This document shows, in pieces, positions 45,884 to 59,929 of a DNA stretch of 64,000 bases. The stretch comes from Ptiloglossa arizonensis (lineage: Eukaryota > Arthropoda > Insecta > Hymenoptera > Colletidae): assembly GCF_051014685.1 (NCBI RefSeq), contig NC_135054.1, positions 7,940,001-8,004,000 of the forward strand, read 5' to 3'. The notes under the pieces are model-generated. The model worked only from the letters and a program-made list of their open reading frames with translations. It ran no database searches and had not been told where the DNA came from. The translations under genes were made by a program, and so were the position numbers. How positions within the stretch are numbered: the first letter of the stretch is position 1; each line of letters begins with the position of its first letter.

Positions 45884-46232
45884 TTTCAAACTGTTGAAAG
45901 ATAGACAATATACACACGTGATATGATTTACCAATACATTTTCAGAGCAAGTATATACTAATATTTTTAGTACTATTTCAAACTGTTAAAAGATAAACAA
46001 TGTATACACATGATACGATTTACCAATATATTTTCACAGCAAGTGTATACTAATATTTTTAGTACTATTTCAATTTGTTAAAAGATAGACAATGTATACA
46101 CATGATACGATTTACCAATATACTTTCACAGCAACTACATACTAATATTTTTAGTACTATATCAAACTGTTAAAAGATAAACAATGTATACACATGATAC
46201 GATTTACCAATATATTTTCACAGCAAGTACAT
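45884..46232. repeat. 92-bp tandem repeat, about 3.8 copies
   Basis: TCAAACTGTT or TCAATTTGTT followed by AAAAGATAGACAATGTATAC recurs at 45886, 45978, 46070 and 46162, each continuing through GATTTACCAATATATTTTCA and TACTAATATTTTTAGTACTA. The first copy is the most diverged; copies 2-4 are nearly identical. TTTTTAGTACTA includes a short AGTACT palindrome in each unit. Confidence 0.95.
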
Positions 46233-47628
46233 TAAATATTAATATTCGTCGAACAATAGTATCGGAGATATTAGCCCTGTACGAACATGTGTGTTGTATC
46301 CTGTGCATACTTGGCCGCACCAATGTATCGGGGAACACCCTGTAGAGGATTCGGAACAACGACTAATCGACCATCCAGGTGAAAAGACAGAGACCAAAAG
46401 GCCAATGGTCGTCCCCGTTGGGTCCTCAACGGGTCAATTTACGTCGCTATCCTCGACCGGAAACGAGTGTTTCGCTCGAACGCGATATAGACAAATTTCC
46501 AGGGGACTGCCGAGAGGCGTACATAGGTGTCAGTAATTTTGACAGTACTGGGCAGGGGGATGTAACGCGGCGTAACGATGCTTATGGGGCTTTAGCTGCC
46601 GATGTGCGGCTTCGGTGGGCCGGGTTTAATGCTCGACGCGAGGGGGATTAACGTGCAACGTAAACAGCAACAGCAGACCTATGGCAGTCAACCAGGCAGC
46701 TGACTGTGCTTGCGAAAAGCTCACGGCAACGACGACCGGCGCTACGTCGACCGCACTTCCGATCTCGTACTATCGACACAAAGAAGGTACCCAGCCGCTC
46801 CGGGACACTTGCTGAGAAAATACGATGGCGTTTCCGCCGAGACACGGTTCATTGGATTAGGTGCGCCGTGTAGTTGTTAACCGAAGCAGCGGTGCACCGG
46901 CGGTGCAACGTGTACTGTCAATAAACCCGCTTAATTTATAAAGCACCGTCTTCTATGAAATCGATTCATTTTGCATATTTTTCACGAAATTACGGAACAA
47001 CCTTGGGAACTGGTATTTACGACGCTTTCTCCACAGAGCCGCTGGATTTATGAAGTAAATCTTCTCGATAAGTGGAATAAATTCTATATATTTTGCACGA
47101 AACGACGGAATAATTTTGTAAGATTCGTACAAGGGAAAGAATTTCTATTCTTTTTACTTTAACGTCGATAGGAAAATCAAACAGGACTATTTGGATTTCA
47201 TTTTATATGCTAAGTGGAATTGAATTGCTTATTATTAACAGATGTTAGAGAACTTATAGGCTGGGATGTTACGATCGATTTCTGGCAAATGGAAGCCAAT
47301 AATACTATTCCAGTGAACGATTGAATGAGTCAGAATATGATAAAATCCATTACCCGTTCATTGTTGACAGCCTTTTTTTATTTTCTGTTACTGGAGAAAA
47401 AAGGAGCAGTCGATAAAGCTGTTGAAAACGAATGGTTATGAATTTGCATTTATATTTGAAATTTATTTGTATTTTCATGTACCACGGCATTCGACGTGTC
47501 AACGATAGTCTTATCACAAGTCTTTCGTAACGTATTCCAACAGTGTACCAAATTCTCCGTACAAGATCTCTTTTCAAAATGTTTTCCATGTACTGGACAC
47601 AGTAAACGATTTTTGTGCGTGAGGGACA

Positions 47629-47720
47629 TACAGGGGCTCCAAAGAGTATTCGTACATTATATTATGGGGATATTCTTCTTACCTGTAAGGCTGATTTTAA
47701 TAAAAGTTTGCGTGCATACA
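47629..47720 (+). mobile_element. Possible Tc1-like element left end
   Basis: TACAGGGGCTCCAAAGAGTA followed by TTCGTACATTATATTATGGG resembles both the terminus and interior of the candidate at 21371-21462. No matching right end was found nearby, so it may be a truncated copy. Confidence 0.35.
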
Positions 47721-48984
47721 GAATATAAAGATGCATATGTAGAGAAACTTTTTTGTCCACAGGAAATTTCTTTGAGAAGGTAAAATCAAATCTCGAAGTT
47801 TGAATATTCTTGTCATTTTTTTAAAGAAAACTTTCCTGGGGCTATTTTGCAACAGAATGATAAAGCACTAAGAGCTGAACATTTCTCGTGTGAAAAGTTT
47901 TGCTCTATTTCGCACTATCACGAAGTTGCATTTGAAAAATCGACGAGAAAGTGGTAAAGGTTGATTTCGGCCAATTTTAAGCGATTGGAGAGCTCGCAAC
48001 CGCTTCCGTTTCCTTTATAACTTCGTAATCATAAGAAATGTTTAGTTTCTAGTGCTCTGTCGTTCAAGTGTGAAAAAGAATCTCCCCAAAAAATTGTATT
48101 AAAAGAAGGGAAGAAGCATTCAATTTTCGAGTCTTAATTTTATCCTCTCGGGAAAATTTTCCGTCGACAAGAAAATTACGCAATGCGCGGCCCAGTATGT
48201 TTTACACGGGCGCAAACATTCGTTGAAATCAGACACGTAGGTTAGGGGAATTCCCTTATAACACAGTGTACGAATACTTGTTCGATCCAGTGTGTGTTCG
48301 TTTCCCGAATTCAGATACGGAGCAACGAAGCGACTGGAAAGTTCGTTGCGTCGCCGAGCGTTCCATCGTTTTTTCCCAAATGACGCTCCCTAAAAGCTCT
48401 TGTCCGACACGCGAGAATAAATATGAAAGAGCAACGAGTCAAGGGTAAGCAGCGGAGCTTTGTCAGTCCTCTCCTCCGTCGGGCTTCCGGCGTTCCGCGA
48501 GCCAAGATCATAAACATATTCATCCAGGAGCCAACATTTAAGCCCCCTCCCCCTTCTCCGCGTTCCCGTTCCCCGCGACTTTACGGAATGGCCACGTAAA
48601 ACATAGCGTTGAACGTGACTTGGCGTACCCGTAAAAAAAAAAAGAAAAAAAAAAAAATACGCAAAAGGAGTTTAAGACGTCGTAAAAGAAGGGACGTGCA
48701 AGCCTATAAAAGGAAGGAGCGCGACTGAATATTTGATGTCCCGAGAGCGACCGTGTCGATCTACACTCGGACAACCGGATGTCCTCCACTAGCCGGTCCG
48801 AACTTCCGTCGTGGAGAAATTCCTAAGGAAAGTTCTTCGAACGCCAAGCTTTCCACCTTCTGCGGTACAACTTTTCTACTGGTCTGCGTATCTTGGTTTC
48901 GCGCGAAACTTCCGTGCGCATGCCTCGCGATGCGAGCGGTGTTTATGGCGTCATGCATAATTTATAAACAATCGAGAAACCAGC

Positions 48985-49410
48985 GCGGGGTATGTTTAGA
49001 AATGGTGTACGCATCGAGTGCCTGACAATCTTCTGTTTAAGCTGTGCCACTGAAATATCTAGACGCAACGTATAATTTATAACGATAATAATACATCCAA
49101 GCGGATGGCGATTGTTTTTAATGGCTCGATGTACAGTTATGTTTTTATATAGTGTCGTGCATATTTTACGAATAAGAGGGACTTTTAAAAACGGTGCGTG
49201 TACAGAGTGTCTGACAATTTTCTAGCCGAGGGGTAAGTACTACGTATGATCTATAATAATAACGATGTATTCGAGTGAGGTACAGTTTTGTATTTGCAGT
49301 GATGCACAATTTATAAGTAATCGAAGAACTGTGGGGTATGTTTAAAAATAGTACATGTACCGAGGGTCTGAACATTTTTTGTGCCATCGTACATACTATC
49401 TATAATCTAT
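48985..49410. repeat. Diverged tandem repeat, about 160-190 bp, three units
   Basis: Three related units each contain TTTAGAAATGGTGTACG-like sequence (about 48992, 49183 and 49345), then GAG.GTCTGACAAT.TTCT and a TCTATAATAATAACGAT-like segment. Heavily diverged. Confidence 0.55.
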
Positions 49411-52400
49411 AACAATGATAAATTGAAGGAAGGGATACTTGTCTCTAATGGTTAAAATTGTACAACTTAATCGTCTTCCAAAAATATCGGAATGGTTTTC
49501 GTTAAAGATCCAATTTTGAAATTGGAATTATTTTCTGAGTAATTAATTAAAATATGCAGGACATAATTATTCCATCGACTTGTCATATCTCGTGAACGAT
49601 TCATGTTACTCCGATGCAATCAATTTTACAGTAATCTGCACTAAATGAAACAAGAGTAGTTTCTGTAATAAATATTAACGAAAGTATCTACAGACTTCGT
49701 ACCGATAGAAGTGTGTGAAGAGTGTTTCGTAAACATACGGCCTAAAGTGTACGATGAAAAAGATATAAGTAAAATATGAAATATGAAGGAGACGACGACA
49801 GACTTACTGTCAGGGGGAATCTTCGATCAACACGACCACTTTCTGAATGAGATTGAGTCAGAAATGTCATAAACGATGAGTGAAACAAATCCTGAAATAT
49901 CGGCCTAATACTCGAGTGTCTTTTTACAAAAAAAACTACTTTAAATATTAAAATTTCGATACTCGACTCTGATTTTTTCTTAAACCGAGCATCTCGATGA
50001 AAGATATGGAAAAATCTTACGTATCCTCAGAATTAATAATTCCGTCGAATTAGTATGGTACACGATAAGAATACATCAACGATATTTATTTACTTGATTT
50101 ATACGAGCTACTGTTACTACGTAAGATTGCTCAAGATTGTCAAAATAACTTCTATCAATCGCTTACCGATAGTACTCCATTTTGAAGTGTCGATTGGGCT
50201 CTTAGCACGAAACTGACACGATTAAAAAATTGTATATCGTGCCATCGATATATCTTCTTAATATAGCATTTACTGGTCCAAGTATGCTAACACATTTTGT
50301 CCATTTTTAACCATAAAATATGCTACCAAAGTTTGATCATTCTTCACGACAGTGAATGTTCACTCAGTTTGTGTTCAATATTTCCTGCAGATGAGGAGTA
50401 GGGTGCCTAGATTTAACAGGATGTTCTCTAAACATGTGACTGAAGAAATTAGATTATTTGCTTCGCGTATGTACACAAACAGAAATAAAACCTTGCATAA
50501 TTCAAGTAAACTAGTCTAACTATCCAGTTTCTAACAAATACATGCAGTATAATATCATATCGAATCGGTTTACTAAATATTACAATCAACAGTGAGTTAT
50601 AAGTGTTGAATAATGTTCGTTTAAGATTGTAGGATAGACGGAAAGTATGTTTTCATCGACGTATGCTAGATTTCCAAAATCAGCGTATATAAAGTGTCGT
50701 AAATGAGAGAACGCAGGTGCCTGCAAAGCTGAGGTCGTCATTGAATACTTAATGTCTAGGGCGTACCGTGTTTTTGCCCGAGGAGACAACTACATTGAAT
50801 GCGAGGCATAAATTTGCACGCTGAAGGATCCACTAAGGCATTCGAGCAGCCATCAATTCTTTTCTCCGCCGTTGTTCCATCGAATTTCCCTCTGTCGTGC
50901 GCGAATTTGTCACAAGACACCGCGACCATTCGTTCTCCGTCGTGTAATTTTCTGCGGGCAATTTGCATCTTTAAAGAAGCGAAACACCTTCGATATTTCT
51001 AACACGATAGTTTCAACTCTACAAGACCGTACACGAGAGAATTAAATTTTATAATTCTTTGCTATACGTTAACAAACATTCGTATGAAAATTAAATCGTG
51101 AAAATACAGACTGTCACGTTCTATTATGTATTACAGATAATATTATAGGATGTGCTACATTATTTTATTTATTCAAACTCTCCTGAACAGTTCTTTATAA
51201 TTCAAATTTACTAATTCTACCTGTAACGATTGTTCAGAACAAACAATAAGAATATTTCTATGCGTCTGTATAAATTTTCGTTAAGCTTGGCTACATTACT
51301 TTCGAAACCTTTATTTCGGCATCAATTAAATGTTTAATAACACCATATGTAAATTAAATGTTTGATAACACCACGGTTATATAACCCATTCTTTACCTTC
51401 TCTTTACCTAAATTAAAAATGTTTTCCGAGAAGTCTATATCAACGATCAAATTTATCGCTTCTCGATCGTTTATCGTATTTTTGATTACATAATCGTTTG
51501 TAGGTATTCTTTATTCCTTACGGGAAAAAAATCTACTCGAATAAAAATTATTTTTCCGATCCTGTGTTTCGAGTTAATAAAAAAATTGGAAAAAAAAACT
51601 CCATCGAACTTGTTTCCAAATATTTTCGGACAGCTTGAGTTCTATGGCACGTTTACCCTCCATTGACCGCGTATAGCAATTTCAGTGTATCACGAGTTTC
51701 CTGTTTGTCGATAAATCGGTATACAGAGACCAACAAAACCGAAAACAAATTCTGTTTATCCAAAGTGGTTCAATATTGGTTGCTTGCAGCTGCCTTCGAC
51801 CCTGCACCCTTCCGTTTTGCCCTCCTTGATCGGAAATCGTTCATTCCGTTTGAGTCGCAGTCCACCGTGTCGTCTCTTCTGTCCTCATCCTGTGTTCTCG
51901 AACGTAAACGAACGTATCCAAAATTGGTTGCCCTTGGAGGTGCACGAATCGCTCTCGAAACACGCTCCTTTGTTCCTTTCCAATCTCTCGCATATTTTTT
52001 GGTCTATTTAAACTATAACGTCACAAATTTTCAACGTATAAATTTGTAATGTTTCACTGGAGCGAACACGTCGCAGAACTATTGTTTTTCAATACTTTGG
52101 GACAACCTAAATCTCGTCGATTTTTTCTACAATTTTTTCTTTGTCAAACATTTTTTTTACCGTAACAATTACGAGTATTCTCGAGTAACTATAATTGACG
52201 TCATTCTAGGAATCTGAACTGCAACGTTAATGTTTTACAGTCACATGCGATATTCAGTGTTTGAGTGCTCACAGTTCGGGAACTGTTTAAGAGGATTTGT
52301 CATTAATCTTGAAAGGAGTCTCCCTTCGGCATCCTCTTAGCATCTTCGAATTAATTAATATAATCCTGCGTAAATTGGATCGTGGAACGAAACTATTCCG

Positions 52401-55400
52401 CATCTAGAGAACGCGGCACAAGCATCCCAGAAAAGTCAAGGTATCGATGACGAAGTTGTAACGCAACGAATCGTCGATTTGTCAACGTTTCGATTATCGA
52501 CTTGAAAATTGACGTGTTGTAACGCAACCGAGATCTTCGTTAATTGGATCTAAAATGAAATCGGGCCGTGAAATTATGTATGGTTTTAAATAGCATCACG
52601 AGGATAGACGAGGATCATCTCTTAATTCGAATTAAACTCGCAGAACGTTCGAACGAAAATAAGATCAGCATGGATTGATGCATTGCGATTAAAGTGAAAC
52701 TAAACACCTTAATTTTATCCGTATAAAGTGTACACGCTTTCGTTTAAATAGAAGAAATCTCATTCGTCTTACTCCAAAAGCAAGAATTATTACATCTTGT
52801 CGTAGCAGCAATTACTCTCACCGTAAAATTCTCAACACCTCTTCACGTTTTACAGAAATAAAGAGATCGAAATTACGAATAATATATAATATATAATTTG
52901 AATCAATAATTTGATGGAAAATGTATCTCGCAGATCATCGAATGCGTGAATAACCGAATAATCGAGGAAAAAATGAAAAAATTAAAAATATGACGCCAGG
53001 TGAATTTAGCTCGTTTTCAAGAACAGAAACATGGAGGTAACTCAATATTCAAATTTACTTCAATTACATAACTCCGATTCTCGGGAAGTTTACCGAACAA
53101 TTACACGCTTCGAAATGTGTTTAACGAACTGTTGGTTAATAACCAGACGTATACCTAATTTATAGTGTCACTCGACACTCTCCCAGTAGCGTAAAACTTT
53201 CCCAGAGTCTTATACCCTCGATCACGAAGACTTCGAGGAACTGCTTCAAGTATTATATAATATACTCGGGCGTTCATATTCGATGAAGTAGTGCAATCAA
53301 AAAAGTGTTCTTCGAACTCCAAGTTAAATAGAGCCTCCATCGGTCGGGCGGCTCCGAGCGGCCCATTCCTTTTGATGTGGTCCCCGCGCGCTACTAATTA
53401 AGATCGAATTCGCGAGGGCCCTCGCGAAAACTAAAGACGAAGACAAACAAAATTACGCGACTGTCTGATGACGGACGGGTGGAGACGAGGCAAGCAAAAC
53501 ACGGGAACGAAAACCAGGGGTCCCGAGTACCGCGTAAACACGAAACGTGTCTCGAACACTTAATTAACGAATCGGCCAGAGTGTATGTCTTCGCCGTGGC
53601 GCGCGGCTGCGAAATGGCGATAGTCGGAAACGTTTTAATCGACTCTAAGAAAGATGAAAAGGGCAACGCGGTGAAACGGGGACTGCGATATCGAAACCAA
53701 TCATCCGAATAAAGCAGATTAAACAATCCTATTGGGAAACGATGCTCCCGCGAAAATCGAAATCGATGAGTTTGCACGTACGTTTATTTGTACGAGAAAT
53801 AAGAATCGTCTGCGGATTATTAACCGAAGCAAACTTTAAGGATCGATACAATTTAGGATTAATTTGTCCAAAATATTTTACGCGATGTTATACATTCAAT
53901 TATTGAAAATAATTCTATTCTCTGTTTAAGATAACAATTTCTCGTTAAGCGAAACACCGAGTTGTTACCGTTAAAAATAATTATGAATTCGTATCGTTTG
54001 TAAATATTGTAAGAAAAATTCTATACGCCTCGTAACAAACAGTTATCGCGAAAGATGTTTCATTTCAATCGTCACTGATTTCATTTCCCGCGAACACATT
54101 CGAAAACACAATTACCCGTATTACTTTTATAACTGATGCGAACATTTCATTTAATTGAAGTACTTTTTAACGAGATGCACGAACCATAAATGGTTTTCAT
54201 GTGGAAGCTTTTACAATTGGGAAATAATATGTCACGTTTGGAAAATGGGATATCGTAAATGAAAACAATCACCGCGTAAAGCAATACTCGTTATTGTTAG
54301 AGAAATTTTAAACAAAGTTTAAAGGCTGTAATTTAACTATCGACGAAGCAGCTTTTTTACCATTCGTTATTATCGAGTGGATTTAATGACCAAACTTTAT
54401 TCCATGAAATTTATTATTGATTTCGAAGAAAGGCATTCGGTAATTATACAGAAATTAATTCATTGTACTTCTTATGGACAAAAAAAATGACCACTAGAAT
54501 TTTGAATAGTTTACAACACAGTTGCATTTTAAATGAATACTTTTTACTCGTAAAAGCTTCGTTTTAAAGTATAAAACTGTGCAAAGATTATTAAAAATGC
54601 ATACGTAAGTTATAATACTTCTACGGTACTGTTTTTAAAATAAAATAAAATCTGAAGACGAATTGATTTCTGTTTGAAAATATTTAGTAATAAAAAATGT
54701 AGAGGCATACGTATGTACATCAAGAGTACTGCTGGAAACGTTCAGCCTTTAATTCATTGGTGTTTAAATGGGATTGACGTTACAGATGACCTATGAAAAG
54801 CATAGGGATATCCGAATCCCTTCATTAGGCCATTAAGGTAAGAAATTACCGGTTTCATGGCACTCCGGTACCGTAATTGGATTTCTGGAAGACCCGAAAT
54901 GGCTTCCGATCCATATGTACACAGTCAGTAATTAGGTGTAACGACTCATGCCTATAATTTCAAAGCTATCGTTCCAAGGGAGAAAGGGACAAGCTTATAA
55001 TTTCATAAAAAATGTACGAGACGTTTTACAAACGGTTACAATAAATAATAAAGCGCAGTTGCATTCGGACATTTTTTAATGAAAATGTTCGCAGCACTGC
55101 AATATTAAAAAGTATACCGATTTTCTGTGTCAAAATAAATTCATTACTTTAAATATCTATGATTCTTTACGCGCACGTATAACAGACTTCGAAACAAAAT
55201 TAATTTATAATCAACGGTCCAAAGAATTTAATAAAAATACATTCAGGACGAGGTACTATAAACTTCTGAAATCAATTTATATTGCAATTCTTCGTTGTAC
55301 ATTCACGAAGCAGCAAACTTTCTAAAGAAAAGTTTCGACAAAATGTTATAAAAGTTTATAGTTCTATTTTTATTATCGATCTTCCACTTTTTAACTTTTT

Positions 55401-55499
55401 CCAGTTTAAGTTACCAGTTTCCAAATTGGTACCGATAGATTTAAATAAAATATCATTATTTAAACTATGCCTGCATCGATAATTCATTCTTCCACCCTT

Positions 55500-55755
55500 G
55501 ATACGAACAATTATTGATCGAGATTGATCAAACCATTGGTCGAAACAAACGAGCAAAGGCAAAAATTTGTCGTCAGTCCGAAAACATACACTCCGACCAG
55601 ACTGTAAATAAAGTAACCCAAATTCGATACGAACAATTGTTGATCAAGAATGATCAAACCATTGGTCGAAACAAACGAGCAAAGGCAAAAATTTGTCGTC
55701 AGCCCGAAAACAAACACTTTAACCAGACCGTAAATAAAGTAACCCAAATTCGATT
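55500..55755. repeat. 126-bp tandem repeat, two copies
   Basis: GATACGAACAATTATTGATC at 55500 and GATACGAACAATTGTTGATC at 55626 each continue through AAACCATTGGTCGAAACAAA, AAAATTTGTCGTCAG and GTAAATAAAGTAACCCAAAT. Copies are over 90% alike by eye. Because 126 is a multiple of three, open frames run through both copies on both strands; these are taken to be a by-product. Confidence 0.93.
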
Positions 55756-55839
55756 ATCGAACATCGGCGAGCATCAATCTCATCCGGTCTAACCAAGAAG
55801 CGACATCAATTTACCCCGAGCTATTTGATTCCTGCTCAA

Positions 55840-57850
55840 ATCACCGTGATATCCCCGTTCATCCCTCGATTAGAAAGGGATAGGCATCCGATAACCCTTT
55901 CCCTCGAGTGGGAAGGGTAAAGTGGGGAGGAGAGTGGAGAAAATGACCGGTTCTCGAGTTCGAGAGCCCGAAAGTTGCCTCTCGAAGAGGGGGTGGTGGA
56001 TAGTTTTCCGCATCTGTGCCCAGGATCCACATAGAAACGATGGCATCCCCTCGGCGCTAACCGGCTCCACCTACACCCTCTCCTCCGCCCTACACTCGCG
56101 AAGATCGGATCGTGTAAAGGGTGAAACTAGAGGGGGGAAGGGGCGAGAGATGAAACAACAATCGTGGCCAAGTTATCCCCGACGGCTGGTTAGTCCTACG
56201 CGCAGCAAGAAGGGCAAGGCAAACAGTTTTCATCCGGCTCGACCGTCTCGAACTAATTAACGTGGGACACGAGCACCCAGTTGCACGTGGTCGAATAAAA
56301 GCTGCGGCGCGCCGCGAAAACTGAGGGATTACCCCCTCGGTTGAACAGACCGCCACCGATCGTCTGGGGAAGCCTAACCCCTTCGAACGGAACGAGTGGA
56401 TGATGTAATCTTGGTAATGGAATTGGCCGATAAGAGTGTTGACGCTGTACTCGGTATGTTTTCTTGATACTCGCGATTACAGCACACCGGTATCAATGTG
56501 ATCCTGGAGCTGGTGCCCAGGAGTGAACTCACCGCGGTGAAGTTGACGACTTTCGAGTACATTCTCAATGGGAAAAGTATCGATCCCGACGGATCGATGA
56601 CGTTTGAAAGGCTTGTCCTACTTTCTGCGAGGGTTCCAGACGCGCAAGAACGAATCCACAATTGGGCAGGTTTATTCCAGCTACCGTTCACCGTGTTTTC
56701 CCTTCTTAATATTACCTTCCGGTAGGATTCGCCTCGAGTCCTTTGAGAAGAATAGACGACAAATATTTTGGTGTTCGCCGTTGAGACTGCTCGGTGTGTC
56801 CACAGGCACTCGAAGACGATCTAGACGGAGAATCGAGTCACGCAAAACGGGGCACACATATTTTACGCGTTGCATCGATCGGTGAACACGGACTACTTTG
56901 ATATTGCACGGCTCAACGAGGTCTAAAGACACTTTGTTGCGTACCGATCCCCGACCAATTCTAAATGAAATCCCTGAGCTGCGTCCCTCTAATCAGCTCC
57001 ATAATCATTAAGAGCTCCCGGAAAAGTGTTTCGTGTACCGAACGGTGCCCGAGTTGGCATGTTCCCTCGGAGGTAAAACATTTCATTACGTCGAATTGCA
57101 TTTCCTTTCCGTTGCATCTAAGGAGAATGAGCCAACGAAAGGGAAACAGCGACGCAGGTAGGGAGGGTAGGGGGTGTCTATCGGGACTGGGGAGCACAAA
57201 CGGAGCGGGAAGATCCTCGGCTCGCGCGAATAAATAGTAACACGAGTGGGGTATTCCGTCGCTGTTCCCGTATCAGCGCATTTGAAATGGAAATGCACCC
57301 TAAGATTCCAGTCGTCGACGACGTCGACGTCGCCTCTGTATCTCGACGGCAGCAGGAGGGCCCCGGTTCTCGCAACGACTCGCCGACTCGCGCCACCCTT
57401 TTGTTTCATAACTCGCTACGACACGTCTCGATGGCGCCATCTTGGGTTTCGCGTTCCCCTGCCTTGACCCCCTCCACACCCCTACCACCCTTCTCTACGC
57501 AAGTCTGCCGACCGAGGGAACACGTACACGTCCCCTCGCTCTCCTTTGTTACGGAATCCCAACGAAAGAGCGACTTCTCGAACGCCAAAAGTATCGCATT
57601 ACCTCTGGCAACGTGTCAACTAATACACGTAAATGGAAAAGTTCGGGAGGGGGGAGGGGGGACGTGGACGACGAGCAAAGGAACAGGTATTCGACCGAAC
57701 TCCCGTTACGACGAATAATTGACCTGAGAGCTATTAAGGGTCGATACCTCATCGAGTGTCCGCGGAGAGGATTTAGCGGTGGATTGCTTGAACTGCTTCT
57801 GAAGGACTACTCGAGGCTAAGGGGGAGGCTTTCGGGAGGGTGAAATCTTT
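55840..57850. promoter_or_regulatory. G+C-rich, CpG-rich block, possible promoter region
   Basis: About 2 kb that is clearly richer in G+C and CpG than its surroundings, with many overlapping open frames on both strands (a by-product of few A+T stops). Near 57430-57444 the minus strand reads CCAAGATGGCGCCATCGAG, which contains the AAGATGGCGGC-like core of a YY1/Pho site that often overlaps transcription starts. No splice-consistent coding exon was recognised. A start region of the minus-strand IRSp53 gene or of an unknown transcript is possible. Confidence 0.3.
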
Positions 57851-59029
57851 GTCTCGTGATTGTAGACGTTTTGAATTACTTATGGGGATGTTATCAACAC
57901 CGTTGCTTAAAATACGGGGTCTCTGTAAACGCGTTCGGAAGAATTATCGGGCGATTAAAGATAAGGAAAACGTAATTTTCCTCGTTGTTTTGCACGCTGT
58001 ATGCGACGACGTAAGAGAAGATTTTTTCGTTTGAATTTCTCAAGATTCTACGAAGGCCACTTTGAATTTCTTTGGTGGAACGTTACGTTTTTGTCTCGGA
58101 ATCGTGAAAGAATAGAAGAGAAAATAAATTTAGCGCATTTTGAAGTAATCTCGAGGCAGTCGAAAGTCATGGAAAGATAAAAATTGTTGACAAATGCAGG
58201 AATCAAGGTCTCTGCTACTCGAGTTAGTTTATTTATAGAGTTGGCTAGAGATTTTCTAAAAATGGCTATGTTTTAGGAATAAACTAAAATAAGTAAATTG
58301 CTTTCGGAATTAGGTTCTGCATTCAGATTTTTCAAGGTGTAAGTTTGTTAAGTTCGATTTCTTTCTATGAACTTCGCCGATCGGTTAAGTTTGCGTCTAT
58401 AAATCGGTGACATCCTCTCGTTTGATATTTCTTATTTTTATGCCCAGAATTCTTGTTGCAACATTCTCCACGTATTAAGAAACACCCTGTGCGTGAAGTT
58501 GTTTCGGTCATACGAAGAGACATCCTGGCATCGCGATAAAATACTCCGCAGTCCTTGGGACAGCAATTTCGCAGTACACAGTTAAGCTGGATTCCTTATC
58601 TCGTTATCGAATCAGTGGGAAGGGAATCTCGATTCAAAACGTCGGTACTTCCCCGTTTTATTGCACGCAGATAAGATTCCAACGATAAGCGAAAGGCACT
58701 GAGAAAGTTACCACTCCCTAATTGGCGAATGCCTGGAAGCGAAAACGTTTCGAAGATAAAATAACCTGATGATTACACCTTGAATAAAGCCGCGTTCCAT
58801 TCTCGTTCGAGTTACTCCTTGATAAGCTCCAATCCTGGAAGATAAGGGCTAGAGCCACTCCTGTTCCTTTTGAAAATTGAAATTCCAATTCTCCGCGTCT
58901 CAAAATGCGACCTCAAACGTACAAAATGTAAACACGATTAAATTAAAAGCAATAGTTAGCTTTCGATATGGAATTAATATATTTCATAGACGATTCTCGT
59001 AGAAAAGGAACAGGTACACGAGATATCTT

Positions 59030-59470
59030 GTCTTATTATAATAGTAGCAACGATGCAATCTTTGGTGTCTGGATTAATATTTTTCATATTCAACGAGATC
59101 GATCGTCAAATTACAATGCCAGTAACTGCTGCTTCAATCTTTAACGTGAATATTAATATTATACTTTATTACCGATCCTCGTGGACAGAAATAGTCAAAA
59201 ATCTCATTTTATTAGTAGTAATAATGCAATATTTCATATCGGTTTTAATTTTTTTTAAAATCCATCATGATTAATCGTAATACCGCAATGATAGTTATTG
59301 TTGTGTACTTTTTTCATTTTTAACACAACAATTAAAATATCGTATTTTACCACTGCTACATTCACGGAGAAAAGACAATAAAGAAAGCTCATCTGATCAG
59401 TAATAACGATGTAATATTTCATATTTGCATTAATTTTTTAAAAATTCAGCAAGATTAATCGTCAAAGTGC
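59030..59470. repeat. Diverged tandem repeat, 171-188 bp, three units
   Basis: AGTAGCAACGATGCAATCTTT (about 59042), AGTAGTAATAATGCAATATTT (about 59213) and CAGTAATAACGATGTAATATTT (about 59400) each lead to a GATTAATCGT or GATCGATCGTC motif followed by a short CAAA/ATAC stretch. Confidence 0.6.
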
Positions 59471-59929
59471 GGAAACACGTAGCCATATGGTTGAAAGCTT
59501 GAAGAAGCTCGCCGCTCGACTAAGCAAATACCCGTCTCCCTCGTTACAAATGTTTTTGCACGTGGAACGCAACACCAGGATGCACTTAGCTGCAACCGTG
59601 TCGCGGCACATGCAACGGAACCAAACATAAATACCAACAAACATTTTTCTCGTCCAAAACTATACATTCGTGGACTATATTAAGCCGCGTCGGTTATATT
59701 TAGCTCGGACGAAAATAAGTAAAAAGATGTCTAAAGTTTATTATGCAACATGTCTCGAAATAAAATGATAAAACTGTAGCCAATAAATTCTGAATGAAAA
59801 TAAAGTAATATTATACAAAAGTACGTCCAAAGATATTTTATCAAATAGTTGTAATAAATACATTAAATAGAAAGAAAACAACGGCAAGCTTGCAAATTGA
59901 TATAACAAAATATAAGAAGAGATACGTAG

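Larger units (their letters stand above)
44539..55839. other. Non-coding stretch upstream of the gene's visible exons
   Basis: A+T-rich with G+C-richer islets at 44.6-44.8, 46.3-46.9, 48.4-49.0, 50.8-51.0, 51.7-52.0 and 53.3-53.8 kb. Short open frames in these islets overlap on both strands and match nothing known. Repeats are listed separately. It may be one long intron of the same gene. Confidence 0.5.

Noticed and set aside
57287..57718. 143-codon open frame in the G+C-rich block
   Set aside because: Several mutually exclusive frames are open here on both strands and none resembles a protein family.
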